A stretch of DNA of 64,000 bases from NCBI GenBank assembly GCA_963775975.1, contig CAVZKX010000001.1, positions 310,001 through 374,000 of the forward strand, read 5' to 3'. The notes beneath the pieces are model-generated. The model was not told the DNA's origin. It searched no databases and saw nothing but the letters and a program-made list of their open reading frames with translations. The translations under genes were made by a program, and so were the position numbers. Of the stretch, positions 11,401 through 20,100 are shown piece by piece (the stretch's first letter is position 1; every line of letters starts with the position of its first letter). The DNA comes from JANXQG01 sp963775975 (lineage in GTDB: Bacteria; Planctomycetota; Planctomycetia; Pirellulales; Thermoguttaceae).

Positions 11401-14346
11401 CGAGTAGGAATTGGCGCTATTGAGGAAGATGTTGGCCGTGCCGCCGGGACCGCCCCAGCCGAAAGCCAACGGGCCAGAACCACTGATACCGCCGGAGTCG
11501 GTCAAAGTCTTGGCGCCGGTGAAGTTATTCCAGCCGTTGCCCCAAGCGCCGTTAAGCGTGCCGCCGCCCGCGCCGATCGTTAGTGCGCCTTGCAGGACCT
11601 GGTTGCCGTCTTCTTGCCAGATCGTTCCGCCGTTAAGCGTGATGGCATTAGGAATTGCATACGTGTTGCCCGTGCTGCCGGGGGCCATGTGCAGCGTGCC
11701 GTTGTTGACGATCGAGACGCTGCCCGATCCCATGCTGTTGGCGTTCTCGTTGGCGACGTTCCCGAGGTTAAGGACGCTGCCGTTTACGGTCGTGCCACCC
11801 GCGTAGGTATTGGTGGCGGAGATCATATAGAACGTGCCGCCGCCCTTTACCACCAACGAACCCGCGCCGCTCATCAGCCCGGAATAGCCCGTGTTCGACA
11901 GCGCGCCCACGCTCAGCGCGACGGGCGCGCCCGGCGTCGGCGAGTTGCCTGTCGTCGTGAGGGGACAGGCGACAGACCCATCCACGGTGGCGAACGTGCT
12001 GCTCGTAGATTCAAAGCCGATCGTTCCTCCCAAGGAACTCATGTAGGCGTTGAGAAAGGCGCTGGGGCTGGCAAGATAGACGACGGTCGTGGCGGCAATG
12101 GTTGCGGTGCCTGTGTAACCGGTGTTCGCGGCGTTGACGAAGAAATTGCCCGTTCCGCTTCCGCCGTAACCGAACATGATCGGACCGGAACCGCTGATCG
12201 CGCCATCGACGATAAGGGTCTTGGCGCCGGGGCCGAAGCTGTTGTAGGCGTTGCCAAACTGGGCGAAGAGCGTTCCCCCGCTGGCCGCCACGGTAATTGG
12301 ACCTTCAAGGTATTGGTGGCCGTCGCTCTGGAACACGTTGCCGCCGTTGAGTGTGATGGCGTTGGGGAAGAAGTAGTTGTATTGCGTGCCGCCCGGGTAG
12401 AACCGCAACTGTCCGCCGTTGATGGCAACCGGTCCCGTGCCCAGGGAATTGGCGTTCTCGGAGGTATTGTTGGTTGCGGATTGGGCGGCGGTCTGCACAT
12501 TGTTGCCCAGCTCGATGGTGCCGTTGGTGATCGTCGTGCCGCCCCAAAAGCTATTGGTGTTCAAATTGTTGGCGGTGTTCGTGCCGGCGAATTGAAGGAC
12601 GCCGCCGCCGTTTACGGTCAATGCCGCTGGTCCGGCAATCGTGCCCGTGCCGGTCAGGACAAAGGTCGTACCGGCGGTATTGCTGAATGTCATCGAAGAC
12701 GGATAAACATTGACGCCCGACGCGATGCTGATGCTGCTGGAAACAGTTGTATTGATGAACGTCACCGCGTCGCCGTTGAAGAACGTGCTGCCGCTTCCGT
12801 TCCAATTGGCCGCGCCGTTCACATTCCAGACACTTGAGGCGCCCGTCCAGGTTTGCGATCCGGGCGTCAGCCCGCTGTAGGTGACCGACACGCTATTGGC
12901 GCCGATGCTCAGCGAACCGCTGCCCGAGCCGCGGTAACTTGCCAGCCCCTGGATCGGATTGCCCAGCGTCAGCGTGCCCGCGCCTGCGATCGCCGCCGTG
13001 CTGTTAAGAACCGTAAACGTACCGTTGCTGATGAAACTGGGGGCAATCGTAGTCGTATTGGTCAATGTCAGCGCGGGGGTGGTGAGATTGGTGGAGGCTG
13101 CCGACGAAAGGCCGGCCACGATCGCGCCGCCCGTCAGGCCGAGATTCCCGTTAATGGTCAGCGCACCCGCGGCGGCGATCGTGCCGCCGCTTGTCACGTT
13201 TCCATTGATGTCGGTGCCTGGCGTGGTTGTGCGGCCGCCGGCCAAGGTTTGCGTTGCGGCCAGCGTAAACGTCGAATTCAAGCCGGAAACATCCAGCGCG
13301 GCCCCAGGCCAAATCAGAATCTGGGGAGTCACGGGAATCGCCGCCGTGCCGGTGAGGAAGAGCGTTCCGGCGGCAATGTTGGTATTACCTGTATATAGGC
13401 TGGTTGACGTAAGAGTCAAGCCGCCTGGTCCGGCTTTATTGAACGGCGTGCCGCTGCTGTTGCTATTCTGGTCCACGGGAACGGAAATGGTCAGCGTGCT
13501 GTTTCCCAACGTATCCATGACGGAACTGTACCCTCCGTTGGTTCGAAGCCCAAAAGCGCCGGATCCCATGATGTAGTTCGAAGTGCCCGGGAACGTTTGG
13601 ATGTAATTGCCGAAAGTTTCATAGGCCTGACCTGGTTGGCCTCCGATCGTGCCTCCGGTAAACGTGCCAGTCGAAGTCATCGTGCCGTTGGAAAGCAATG
13701 TTGGACGAAAGAACGTCTCCGCCTGGTTGTTCGTCTTTCTGAGCACGCCGGAAACAACCAGCCAGTTGCCGTTTCCGAAGCCAGTCGAGTCGTTTTGATT
13801 GAGGTCCAACTCGCCTCCGTTGGCGACGGTGATAATGGAGCTTGGATAGGCGCCTGCGGAACTGTTGCCGCCACCGTTGATCGTCAAGCTGCCGGAATTG
13901 ACGAAGACGCCTCCGCTTACGGTGTTCGACCCGCTGGTCCACAGGTTGCCGCCGCCGTTCACGCGCAGACCCGCGGTACCCATAATAACCGAGGCGATGG
14001 TGCCACTCGTGACGCCCATTGTGACTGTGCCGCCTGTAAGCGCAAGCGAGGTGCCCGTAACGGTATAGCCAGCGGTTGTGAAATTCAGATCGGCCGCGCT
14101 CAGACTTGCGCTGAGAGTTACCGTGCCTGCCACACCGCCGAAATTGGCGTCGCTGCCGTTGGACCAAGCAACATCGGTCGTGGTATTCCACCAGCTCGCA
14201 GTATTCCACGTGCCGGTGCCACCGCCAGCGCTAGTATTGGTCGCGGTGGGGTCCCAGTACAACTGCGGGGCTGCGAAGAGCGGACCGACCACCGTGACGG
14301 AAACAAGAACGCTAAACAACGCGAGCCATCGGGAACGCGACCACAT
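11275..14346 (-). CDS. Giant beta-strand repeat surface protein 1, N-terminal segment with signal peptide
   Basis: The ATG at 14346 is preferred over the GTG one codon upstream because GGGAG lies about 7 bases before it. The signal peptide MWSRSRWLALFSVLVSVTVVG is followed by a conserved opening (LYWDPTATNTSAGGGTGTWN) that the paralogue at 30224 shares. Repeated strands (GGTTVNGSVLNLGN, AITLNGGNVFQSDGHQYLEG) follow for about 970 residues. The open frame ends at 11275 in nonsense (ARLRSTIIRSS) after NSANSYS. Adding one base to the CC at 11400-11401 gives NSYSGAASINNNTVLYLG and continuity with the middle segment. Known relatives are large secreted or surface repeat proteins. The IS91-type element lies directly upstream. 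Confidence 0.8.
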   Translation of the reverse strand: MWSRSRWLALFSVLVSVTVVGPLFAAPQLYWDPTATNTSAGGGTGTWNTASWWNTTTDVAWSNGSDANFGGVAGTVTLSASLSAADLNFTTAGYTVTGTSLALTGGTVTMGVTSGTIASVIMGTAGLRVNGGGNLWTSGSNTVSGGVFVNSGSLTINGGGNSSAGAYPSSIITVANGGELDLNQNDSTGFGNGNWLVVSGVLRKTNNQAETFFRPTLLSNGTMTSTGTFTGGTIGGQPGQAYETFGNYIQTFPGTSNYIMGSGAFGLRTNGGYSSVMDTLGNSTLTISVPVDQNSNSSGTPFNKAGPGGLTLTSTSLYTGNTNIAAGTLFLTGTAAIPVTPQILIWPGAALDVSGLNSTFTLAATQTLAGGRTTTPGTDINGNVTSGGTIAAAGALTINGNLGLTGGAIVAGLSSAASTNLTTPALTLTNTTTIAPSFISNGTFTVLNSTAAIAGAGTLTLGNPIQGLASYRGSGSGSLSIGANSVSVTYSGLTPGSQTWTGASSVWNVNGAANWNGSGSTFFNGDAVTFINTTVSSSISIASGVNVYPSSMTFSNTAGTTFVLTGTGTIAGPAALTVNGGGVLQFAGTNTANNLNTNSFWGGTTITNGTIELGNNVQTAAQSATNNTSENANSLGTGPVAINGGQLRFYPGGTQYNYFFPNAITLNGGNVFQSDGHQYLEGPITVAASGGTLFAQFGNAYNSFGPGAKTLIVDGAISGSGPIMFGYGGSGTGNFFVNAANTGYTGTATIAATTVVYLASPSAFLNAYMSSLGGTIGFESTSSTFATVDGSVACPLTTTGNSPTPGAPVALSVGALSNTGYSGLMSGAGSLVVKGGGTFYMISATNTYAGGTTVNGSVLNLGNVANENANSMGSGSVSIVNNGTLHMAPGSTGNTYAIPNAITLNGGTIWQEDGNQVLQGALTIGAGGGTLNGAWGNGWNNFTGAKTLTDSGGISGSGPLAFGWGGPGGTANIFLNSANSYSARLRSTIIRSSIWATRGLWPTPLSPSTAAAHSALPRLLPPR

Positions 14347-14349
14347 CAC

Positions 14350-14760
14350 AATTCTCCCAGATTAAAATGCTTTTCGAAGGAAAAGGAAGCCGTCCGATCA
14401 GACCATCCAGAAAACGCTGAGTAGTTTATCCGATGTGTCGGGGGAGAGGGTGGATCGGCGTGAGCGTTCGGACCGGCACGTCGGATAAACGTGCGATGAA
14501 CTTAACCGCGGGCTATGGGAGTTGAATGTCGCGGAGGAGTGGCTGGTGGGAATTCACGAGGCGGGATACGGCGATGGCGGGGTTGCGATCGTGGCGGCAG
14601 TGATGATGGTACTGGGCGGTGGTAGAAGCGGGATCGCGAGTGTGGCGGCAACGGGACTGGAATTGATCGACGAGAGTGGAATCGGCGCGCAGTGGATGCG
14701 TAGCGGCGTCTGGTCCGTAAAAAACGTAGCGCGGGGAATGGCCATGTTGGTGGGGCAGAA
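14350..14760. other. Intergenic region between giant gene 1 and the IS91-type transposase
   Basis: 411 bases without a convincing gene. It should hold the promoter of the giant gene (start 14346) and the 3' flank of the transposase, where the IS91 family keeps its replication-origin end. An inverted pair GTTTATCCGA (14424-14433) / TCGGATAAAC (14481-14490) is the only clear structure. Two short opposing ORFs in 14522-14764 have no recognisable family and compositionally look like chance ORFs. Confidence 0.5.
14424..14490. repeat. Inverted repeat GTTTATCCGA, candidate IS91-type end or operator
   Basis: Perfect 10-bp arms at 14424-14433 and 14481-14490. The right arm is preceded by GCACG and the left followed by TGTGTC, so pairing extends partly further. 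It lies about 270 bases beyond the transposase stop, the side on which IS91-family elements carry their origin end. It also lies about 80-145 bases upstream of the giant gene start, so a regulatory role is an equal alternative. Confidence 0.35.
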
Positions 14761-16008
14761 TTAGGAGGTATCAACGCCGGTTGCGTTGGTGGCGTGGCGG
14801 GCGAGGAAGTGCGGGCATCGCGGCATGCACGGCGGAATCGCCGGTACGACGTCGATGATGACCAAGCTGCGACGTTTGCAGATCGGGCATGTCGCAGGCG
14901 ATAGGCACGATGCGTCTTCCGCGGGGAGTTGCGCTGGTTCGGCGGGTTGCGTCGGCAGATTCGGAGCGCCGAGAAGTCGCCGACACTGGTCGAGTCGTTG
15001 ATTACGATCACGGTTTGATAAGAAACCGTAATAGCGGATGCGTACAAAACCGTTGGGGAGCGTGTGCATCAAGAAGCGGCGGATGAACTCGCTGCTGGCC
15101 AGCTTCATGACTTTGGTCTGTTGGCTATCCGCGTAATCCTTGTACTGAAAGCTTACTTGACCGTCACGCAACTCGATGAGCCGCTGGTTCGAGATGGCCA
15201 CACGGTGGGTGTAACGGGCCAGGTACTTGAGCACCCGTCGCGGGCCACCAAAAGGTCGCTTGGCGTAGACGATCCAATCCTTTTTCACGGCTGTATCAAG
15301 TTGGCGTTGCCAAGCGGCAGGTTGGACCAGGGATGCCAGCTTGCCGTGGAAGTGAAGTTTGCCGCTTCGATAGGCGCGTTTCAGGAAGTCGATGAATTTC
15401 CCGCGAAAGACACGGCTGAGGATCCGCACCGGGAGGAAGAAGAGTTTCTTTGTCCGCCGGCTTTGCCGGCACGGAACCCAGTGGGAGCGGCCGGGAGCCA
15501 GCCCGCCTCCGGTCACCACGCAATGAACGTGGGGGTGGTGCATCAGATTCTGGCCCCAGGTGTGGAGCACCGCCAAAAGGCCAATTTCGGCGCCGAGATG
15601 TTTGGGATTGGCCGCCACCTCCTGGAGCGTCTCTGCCGCCGCCCGAAAGAGGACGCCGTACACAAGGCGTTTGTTCTGGAGTGCCAGGGGACGGATTTCT
15701 TCGGGCAAGGTAAAGACCACGTGGAAATACGGGATCGGCAGCAACTCGGCTTGCCGTGCCTCCAGCCAGGCTGCGCGGGCTGTCGCCTGGCACTTCGGAC
15801 AGTGGCGATTGCGGCAGGAGTTGTACTGGATCCTCTGGTGCCCGCATTCGTCGCAGCGTTGCACATGCCCGCCCAGTTCCGCGGTCCGGCAACGGATGAT
15901 CGCGGTCAGGACTCGCCGTTGTTCAGGCCTCAGCGTATGACCATACTGGGCGACGAAGCGGGATTGGCCATCACGGAACACGTCCGCGACTTCGAGACCG
16001 TTTCGCAT
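14761..16008 (-). CDS. IS91-family transposase (HUH, two-tyrosine)
   Basis: About 415 residues from the ATG at 16008, which shares its A with the stop of the upstream recombinase (TGATG). A longer ORF extends upstream but only as an antisense-like shadow of the recombinase. The N-terminal zinc-binding motif CDECGHQ...CRNRHCPKCQ is followed by the HUH motif in HHPHVHCVVTGGG and the two-tyrosine motif YLARYTHRVAISN (Tyr-x3-Tyr). All are diagnostic of IS91-type rolling-circle transposases, which nick single-stranded DNA and move by one-ended replication. The C-terminal region has a second Cys pair (CPICKRR). The gene appears intact, with no frameshift. Confidence 0.92.
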   Translation of the reverse strand: MRNGLEVADVFRDGQSRFVAQYGHTLRPEQRRVLTAIIRCRTAELGGHVQRCDECGHQRIQYNSCRNRHCPKCQATARAAWLEARQAELLPIPYFHVVFTLPEEIRPLALQNKRLVYGVLFRAAAETLQEVAANPKHLGAEIGLLAVLHTWGQNLMHHPHVHCVVTGGGLAPGRSHWVPCRQSRRTKKLFFLPVRILSRVFRGKFIDFLKRAYRSGKLHFHGKLASLVQPAAWQRQLDTAVKKDWIVYAKRPFGGPRRVLKYLARYTHRVAISNQRLIELRDGQVSFQYKDYADSQQTKVMKLASSEFIRRFLMHTLPNGFVRIRYYGFLSNRDRNQRLDQCRRLLGAPNLPTQPAEPAQLPAEDASCLSPATCPICKRRSLVIIDVVPAIPPCMPRCPHFLARHATNATGVDTS

Positions 16009-16898
16009 CAGGCTACTTCGTCCTGCGGCGGTGGAGTCGGTCCTTTCACATCGTTCGCGGCCTTGGGGGCTTCGAGCAGATTCATCATGCTGGGAGCTTC
16101 CCGTAACTCTTCCAACGAGATGTGCGTGTAGACACACGTCGTCTGGATCCGCTCGTGGCCAAGCATCTGCTGGATCACGCGCAGGTTGGTGCCAGCTTCC
16201 AGCAAGTGCGTGGCGAACGTGTGCCGCAAGGTATGCATGCTGACCCGCTTGGTGATGCCCGCCTTGCGGCATGCCCTCTTGAGGAGTTGGCCGGGCGTGG
16301 CGAGGTCGTAAGGCTTGTCCGGCGCTGCGCCGGGAAACAGTAGGGTCTTCGGACGATAGGCCTTCCAGTACTTCCTCAACAGACTGAGCAATCCGGGCGT
16401 CAGCCGCGCATAACGGTCCTTCTTTCCCTTGCCTTGGCGAATCCGGATGGCCATCCGCTCGCTGTCGAGATCCTCGATGCGGAGGTTGATGATTTCCGAA
16501 AGCCTGAGCCCAGCGTCATAAGCCACCATGAACAGGGCTTTCTGCTTGAGGTTCGTCACCGCCGCAAAAAGCCGCTGCACTTCCTCCCGGCTCAGGACGA
16601 CGGGAAGCCGATGCTCGCGTTTGGGACGCGGTAGCTTCTCCAGACAGTCCGGACGACCCAGCGTGTCCGTGTAAAGATGCCGAAGAGCATTGCGCACTAC
16701 GACGCCGGTGCCGCGTGCCACGCCCCGCTCGATCATGTGAATGAGATAACTGCGGACATCTTCCTGGCTCAACTGGTCGGGTGAGCGCCCAAAGTGCCTG
16801 GCAAATCTGGCCACGGCATGAACGTAGACCTTGATGGTCTTGGGCGAGAAGTTCTTCAGACGCAGATCTTCGATGTAACGCTGTCTGAGCGGAGTCAT
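16008..16898 (-). CDS. Tyrosine recombinase (integrase) of the IS91-type element
   Basis: About 296 residues. The ATG at 16898 is chosen over a GTG six codons earlier because AAAGG precedes it at normal spacing. An N-terminal SAM-like core-binding domain (LRLKNFSPKTIKVYVHAVARF) is followed by a catalytic domain with the R..HxxR..Y set: Arg in DAGLRLSEIINL, HTLRHTFATHLLE, LGHERIQTTCVYTHIS. It breaks and rejoins DNA through a 3'-phosphotyrosine. Coupled TGATG to the transposase, so the two are made together. It resembles XerD or phage integrases, and the context makes it an element-encoded enzyme; its role in IS91-type transposition is not well established. Confidence 0.92.
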   Translation of the reverse strand: MTPLRQRYIEDLRLKNFSPKTIKVYVHAVARFARHFGRSPDQLSQEDVRSYLIHMIERGVARGTGVVVRNALRHLYTDTLGRPDCLEKLPRPKREHRLPVVLSREEVQRLFAAVTNLKQKALFMVAYDAGLRLSEIINLRIEDLDSERMAIRIRQGKGKKDRYARLTPGLLSLLRKYWKAYRPKTLLFPGAAPDKPYDLATPGQLLKRACRKAGITKRVSMHTLRHTFATHLLEAGTNLRVIQQMLGHERIQTTCVYTHISLEELREAPSMMNLLEAPKAANDVKGPTPPPQDEVA

Positions 16899-17172
16899 CG
16901 TGCCGCCTTTCTGCACGCGGTATTGCGTAACAGAAACTTGGCATACAAATCGACGAGGCGCAAATCGGAATAATCGCTACATGCGCGCTAGGTGGCCCCG
17001 ATCAACGGTAGGGCACAGTCACGAGGAACGGCATGCCAACCCACCGCGCAGCGGTTTAGTTCAACGCCCACTATATGCTATATACTACTGCCGGGAAACA
17101 ACAAACCTCATCGGAAAAGCAATGCTAACGGGTCGCCGATGGCTCTTATCCACGGCTCGAACCGGAATCGGC

Positions 17173-20100
17173 TCAGGTATCGCGAGTCATCATCACCAGA
17201 TCGATAGCCCTCGTTTTAGGGGGGGTCAAATTCTGGCTCTGCTGCTGCTCGTTCCAAAACTTGGCAATTGCGGACAGCCAAGATCGCGCTAATGTTGATG
17301 CGCTATGAGGAGTCTCGGCGGTTGCGATCATCTGGGCGGGAGTTGCCGTGGGAAGGGCCGCACTTGCTGCAAAAATCGGGGCAGCGGAACTGGCCGCCCC
17401 AGCCGGAGACGAAACCACCGGGCTGACAGATTGACCGACGGGGGCTATAGCCGAGGCAAACAAGCTACTGCTTCCAACGACGATATTACCACGATCAGGC
17501 AGCGCCGCCACGTTCGTGATGATAAGCGTGCCGCCCGCCACACTCGAATCGCCCGAATAGTGGTTGCTACCGGACAAGTAAACCTGACCGCCACCGTTTA
17601 TGGTCAGGCTCCCGGTGCCATCCACGGCGCCGGTAACCGTCAGGCTGCTTGCCGGAGCGGCGCTGAAGACAGTGTTAGCCGCGAGATGCACGGGCGCACT
17701 GATAGCATGGTTGCCGGCCAACACCGACACCGTCGCGGACCCAGAGGATGCCCCGCCGCCTCGCAATGTCAGGCTGCCGCCTGATCCTTGGGCAATCGTG
17801 TAGCCGATCGTGGCGTTGTTGAACGAAATGGCGGCAAGGCTCGGATCGGCGCCGTCCAGCCTTGCGATGTTCCCGGTCGCAGAGTCGAATAATACGGTGT
17901 CGCCGGCAAAGCCGCGCATGCCCGGCGGCGCGGTGGCGGTCTCAGTAGACGTATTCGTCCAACTTACGCTGCTATTCCAGATACCATTGGTCGAGGAATT
18001 CCATTCAGCTTGGCCGGAATAGGTCACAATTGCCGTGCCGGTCGCCACACCGACAGCCGCTTGCACGGTGGACGAACCGTCCGCGTATGGCGGCGTATAA
18101 AGTCCGCTGCTATTGATACTGCCTCCGCCCGATACGACGGACCATGTGGGTGCGCCAATGGCTATCGGCTGGGAGAATTGGTCGAGGCCGCTTGCCGAGA
18201 ACTGCTGAATTGAATCGCCGGCCGGAACCGCTGGGGCCGGCGCGACCGCCGTAACAACGATGGCGGCCAGACTTGGAGCTACGATGACGCTCACGGCATT
18301 CGTGACGACCGATCCGACCGGGTCGGTAACCGTGACACGGAAGTTGTAAAGGCCGGCTTGCGTAAATGTAGCGGTAGTGTTCTTGGCGGTATTGGTGCCG
18401 TTGTCGCTAAAAACGACCGCAGCGGGCGGGGTGCCGATGGTTGCCCACGTGTAGGTCAATCGCGATTCACCGGCGACATCTCCGCCTAGGACGCGCAGAG
18501 TTGTGCTGGTACCGGTAATATAGCTGGGCGAAGCGCTCGCCGGCATGGCGATGATCGGAGGCGACGCGAAAGAAATGAGTACCAGGCTGTTAGCGACGGT
18601 CGTGAAATTGCTGTTGACGATGCCGACATCCGTGGAATTCACGGCGCCGTCGCGGTTGATGTCGTAAATGTTTGTTACCGCAGCACTGCTCGTAAAGTTC
18701 GCGGCGACGCGCGATGCGTCGTTGGATGTCACCAAGGCGTTCGCGCCGCTGTCGCCGGTTTCGCCGATGGCATTGCCGAAGTAAAACACAACGTCCGCGG
18801 GCAGGCCGGTGTGGTCGTCCGCAAGCATGGTGACCTTGAGCCACTCATTTTGGATCGCGTTGTCATCCCAAATTATCGTAATCTGGGTCGATCCATTGGG
18901 GCCGCGCCCCGGATACGCGTTCACGTAGGTCGGACTCGGCGCATTAGTCCACGATGCGACGTTGCTATTATTGCCGACGGCGAATGCGAAGTCATCGATT
19001 CTGGGCACCGAGAGCAGATTGACTACGTCGACCATCACCCCGTTGAGCCCCTTGCTATAGGAAGTGTAATTGGCGAATGTCGCCGCCCCGCCAGGCAACA
19101 GCGCGGTTTTATCGGTGGCGATGGCGTTGTCGTCCGTGAGGTTTGATGAGCCGTTCTGGCCGTCGAACGTGCTGTTGTTATAGAAGATGTACTCGCCGAC
19201 GACGGCCGGCTGATTGAGCGACGCGCCCAAGGCATTGGAGGGCGGCAACGTCCCGGCCAAATCGATCGCCTTGACCTGATAAAAGTACTGAACGCCGGCG
19301 CTCACGTTTGCATCCATGTAGCTCGTCGCGCTCCCGGCAAGCGTCGCCACGGCGGCGTAAGTCCCATTCGCACCGGTCTTGCGGTCCACTTCGATGTACT
19401 GCGTGAAACTTGAGGGAACGGTCCAGGTGATTTGCAGGACGGAACTGGATGCCGCCGTAGCCGAATTAAGCGTCGGCGCGGCGGGGATAATGGCGAGGCC
19501 GGCGATTTCGCTGGCGCCCAAAACTTGGCCGTAGATGCGCACTTCGTCGAGCTTGCCGTTGAAGTAATTGTCGCCCGTCCGCGTAACACCGTCACCGGCC
19601 ACGTCGGAAAGTGCGCCGATCAAGGAAAACTGGCTCGTTTTATTGCCCGTGTCGAAGGTGCCGCTGCCGTTGAGAACGCCATCCACGTAAAGCTGTACCA
19701 TGCCCGTTGACGCATCGCGGGTCATGGCGATGTTGTGCCAAGCGCCGTCATTTATCGCGTTGGTGCTGTAAACCCCGCCGGCATCGCCGACATAGATGCC
19801 AATGTGGCCGGTGGCGTTGATCGTGCCCCAATTGATGTCATTGCTGGCGCCGGCTTCCTCGACGCCGGTGATGGCCGGCGCTTGCCAGTGCGTGTTGTTG
19901 CCCACCTGCGTCGTATTGACCCATACGTCCAACGTGCTCGTGGAACCGAGAACCGGCGACAAGTCGGTGCCGACTTTGACCGCGGATTCGCTGGCGGTCT
20001 GGCCGGAGACGCCATCGCCGCTGAAGGAGAGGGCTTTTGCGCCAATCTTGCCGGGCGTCACCCATTGCGGCAAAGTCGTGCCAGTCAGCGTGCCGTTGTT

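Larger units (their letters stand above)
14761..16898 (-). mobile_element. IS91-family-like element core (recombinase + HUH transposase)
   Basis: The coding core is a tyrosine recombinase followed by a Y2 HUH transposase, coupled by a TGATG overlap. IS91-family elements accompanied by an integrase-like ORF are known. Termini were not resolved. IS91 elements lack classical inverted repeats and target duplications, so ends cannot be read from one copy. The element must lie within about 14350-17172, between the start of giant gene 1 and the 3' end of the dockerin gene. Confidence 0.75.

Noticed and set aside
11590..12837. 415-codon plus-strand ORF opposite giant gene 1, with similar long ORFs at 23135-25042
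   Set aside because: Arg/Ala/Gly-rich shadow peptides lying antisense to beta-strand repeats, with no start signals or domains.
14522..14764. 80-codon plus-strand ORF next to the transposase
   Set aside because: Gly/Val-rich, no family, overlaps an opposing ORF of equal weakness; most likely non-coding flank of the element.
15064..16131. 355-codon plus-strand ORF across the transposase
   Set aside because: Lies antisense to the HUH and zinc motifs of an intact transposase.
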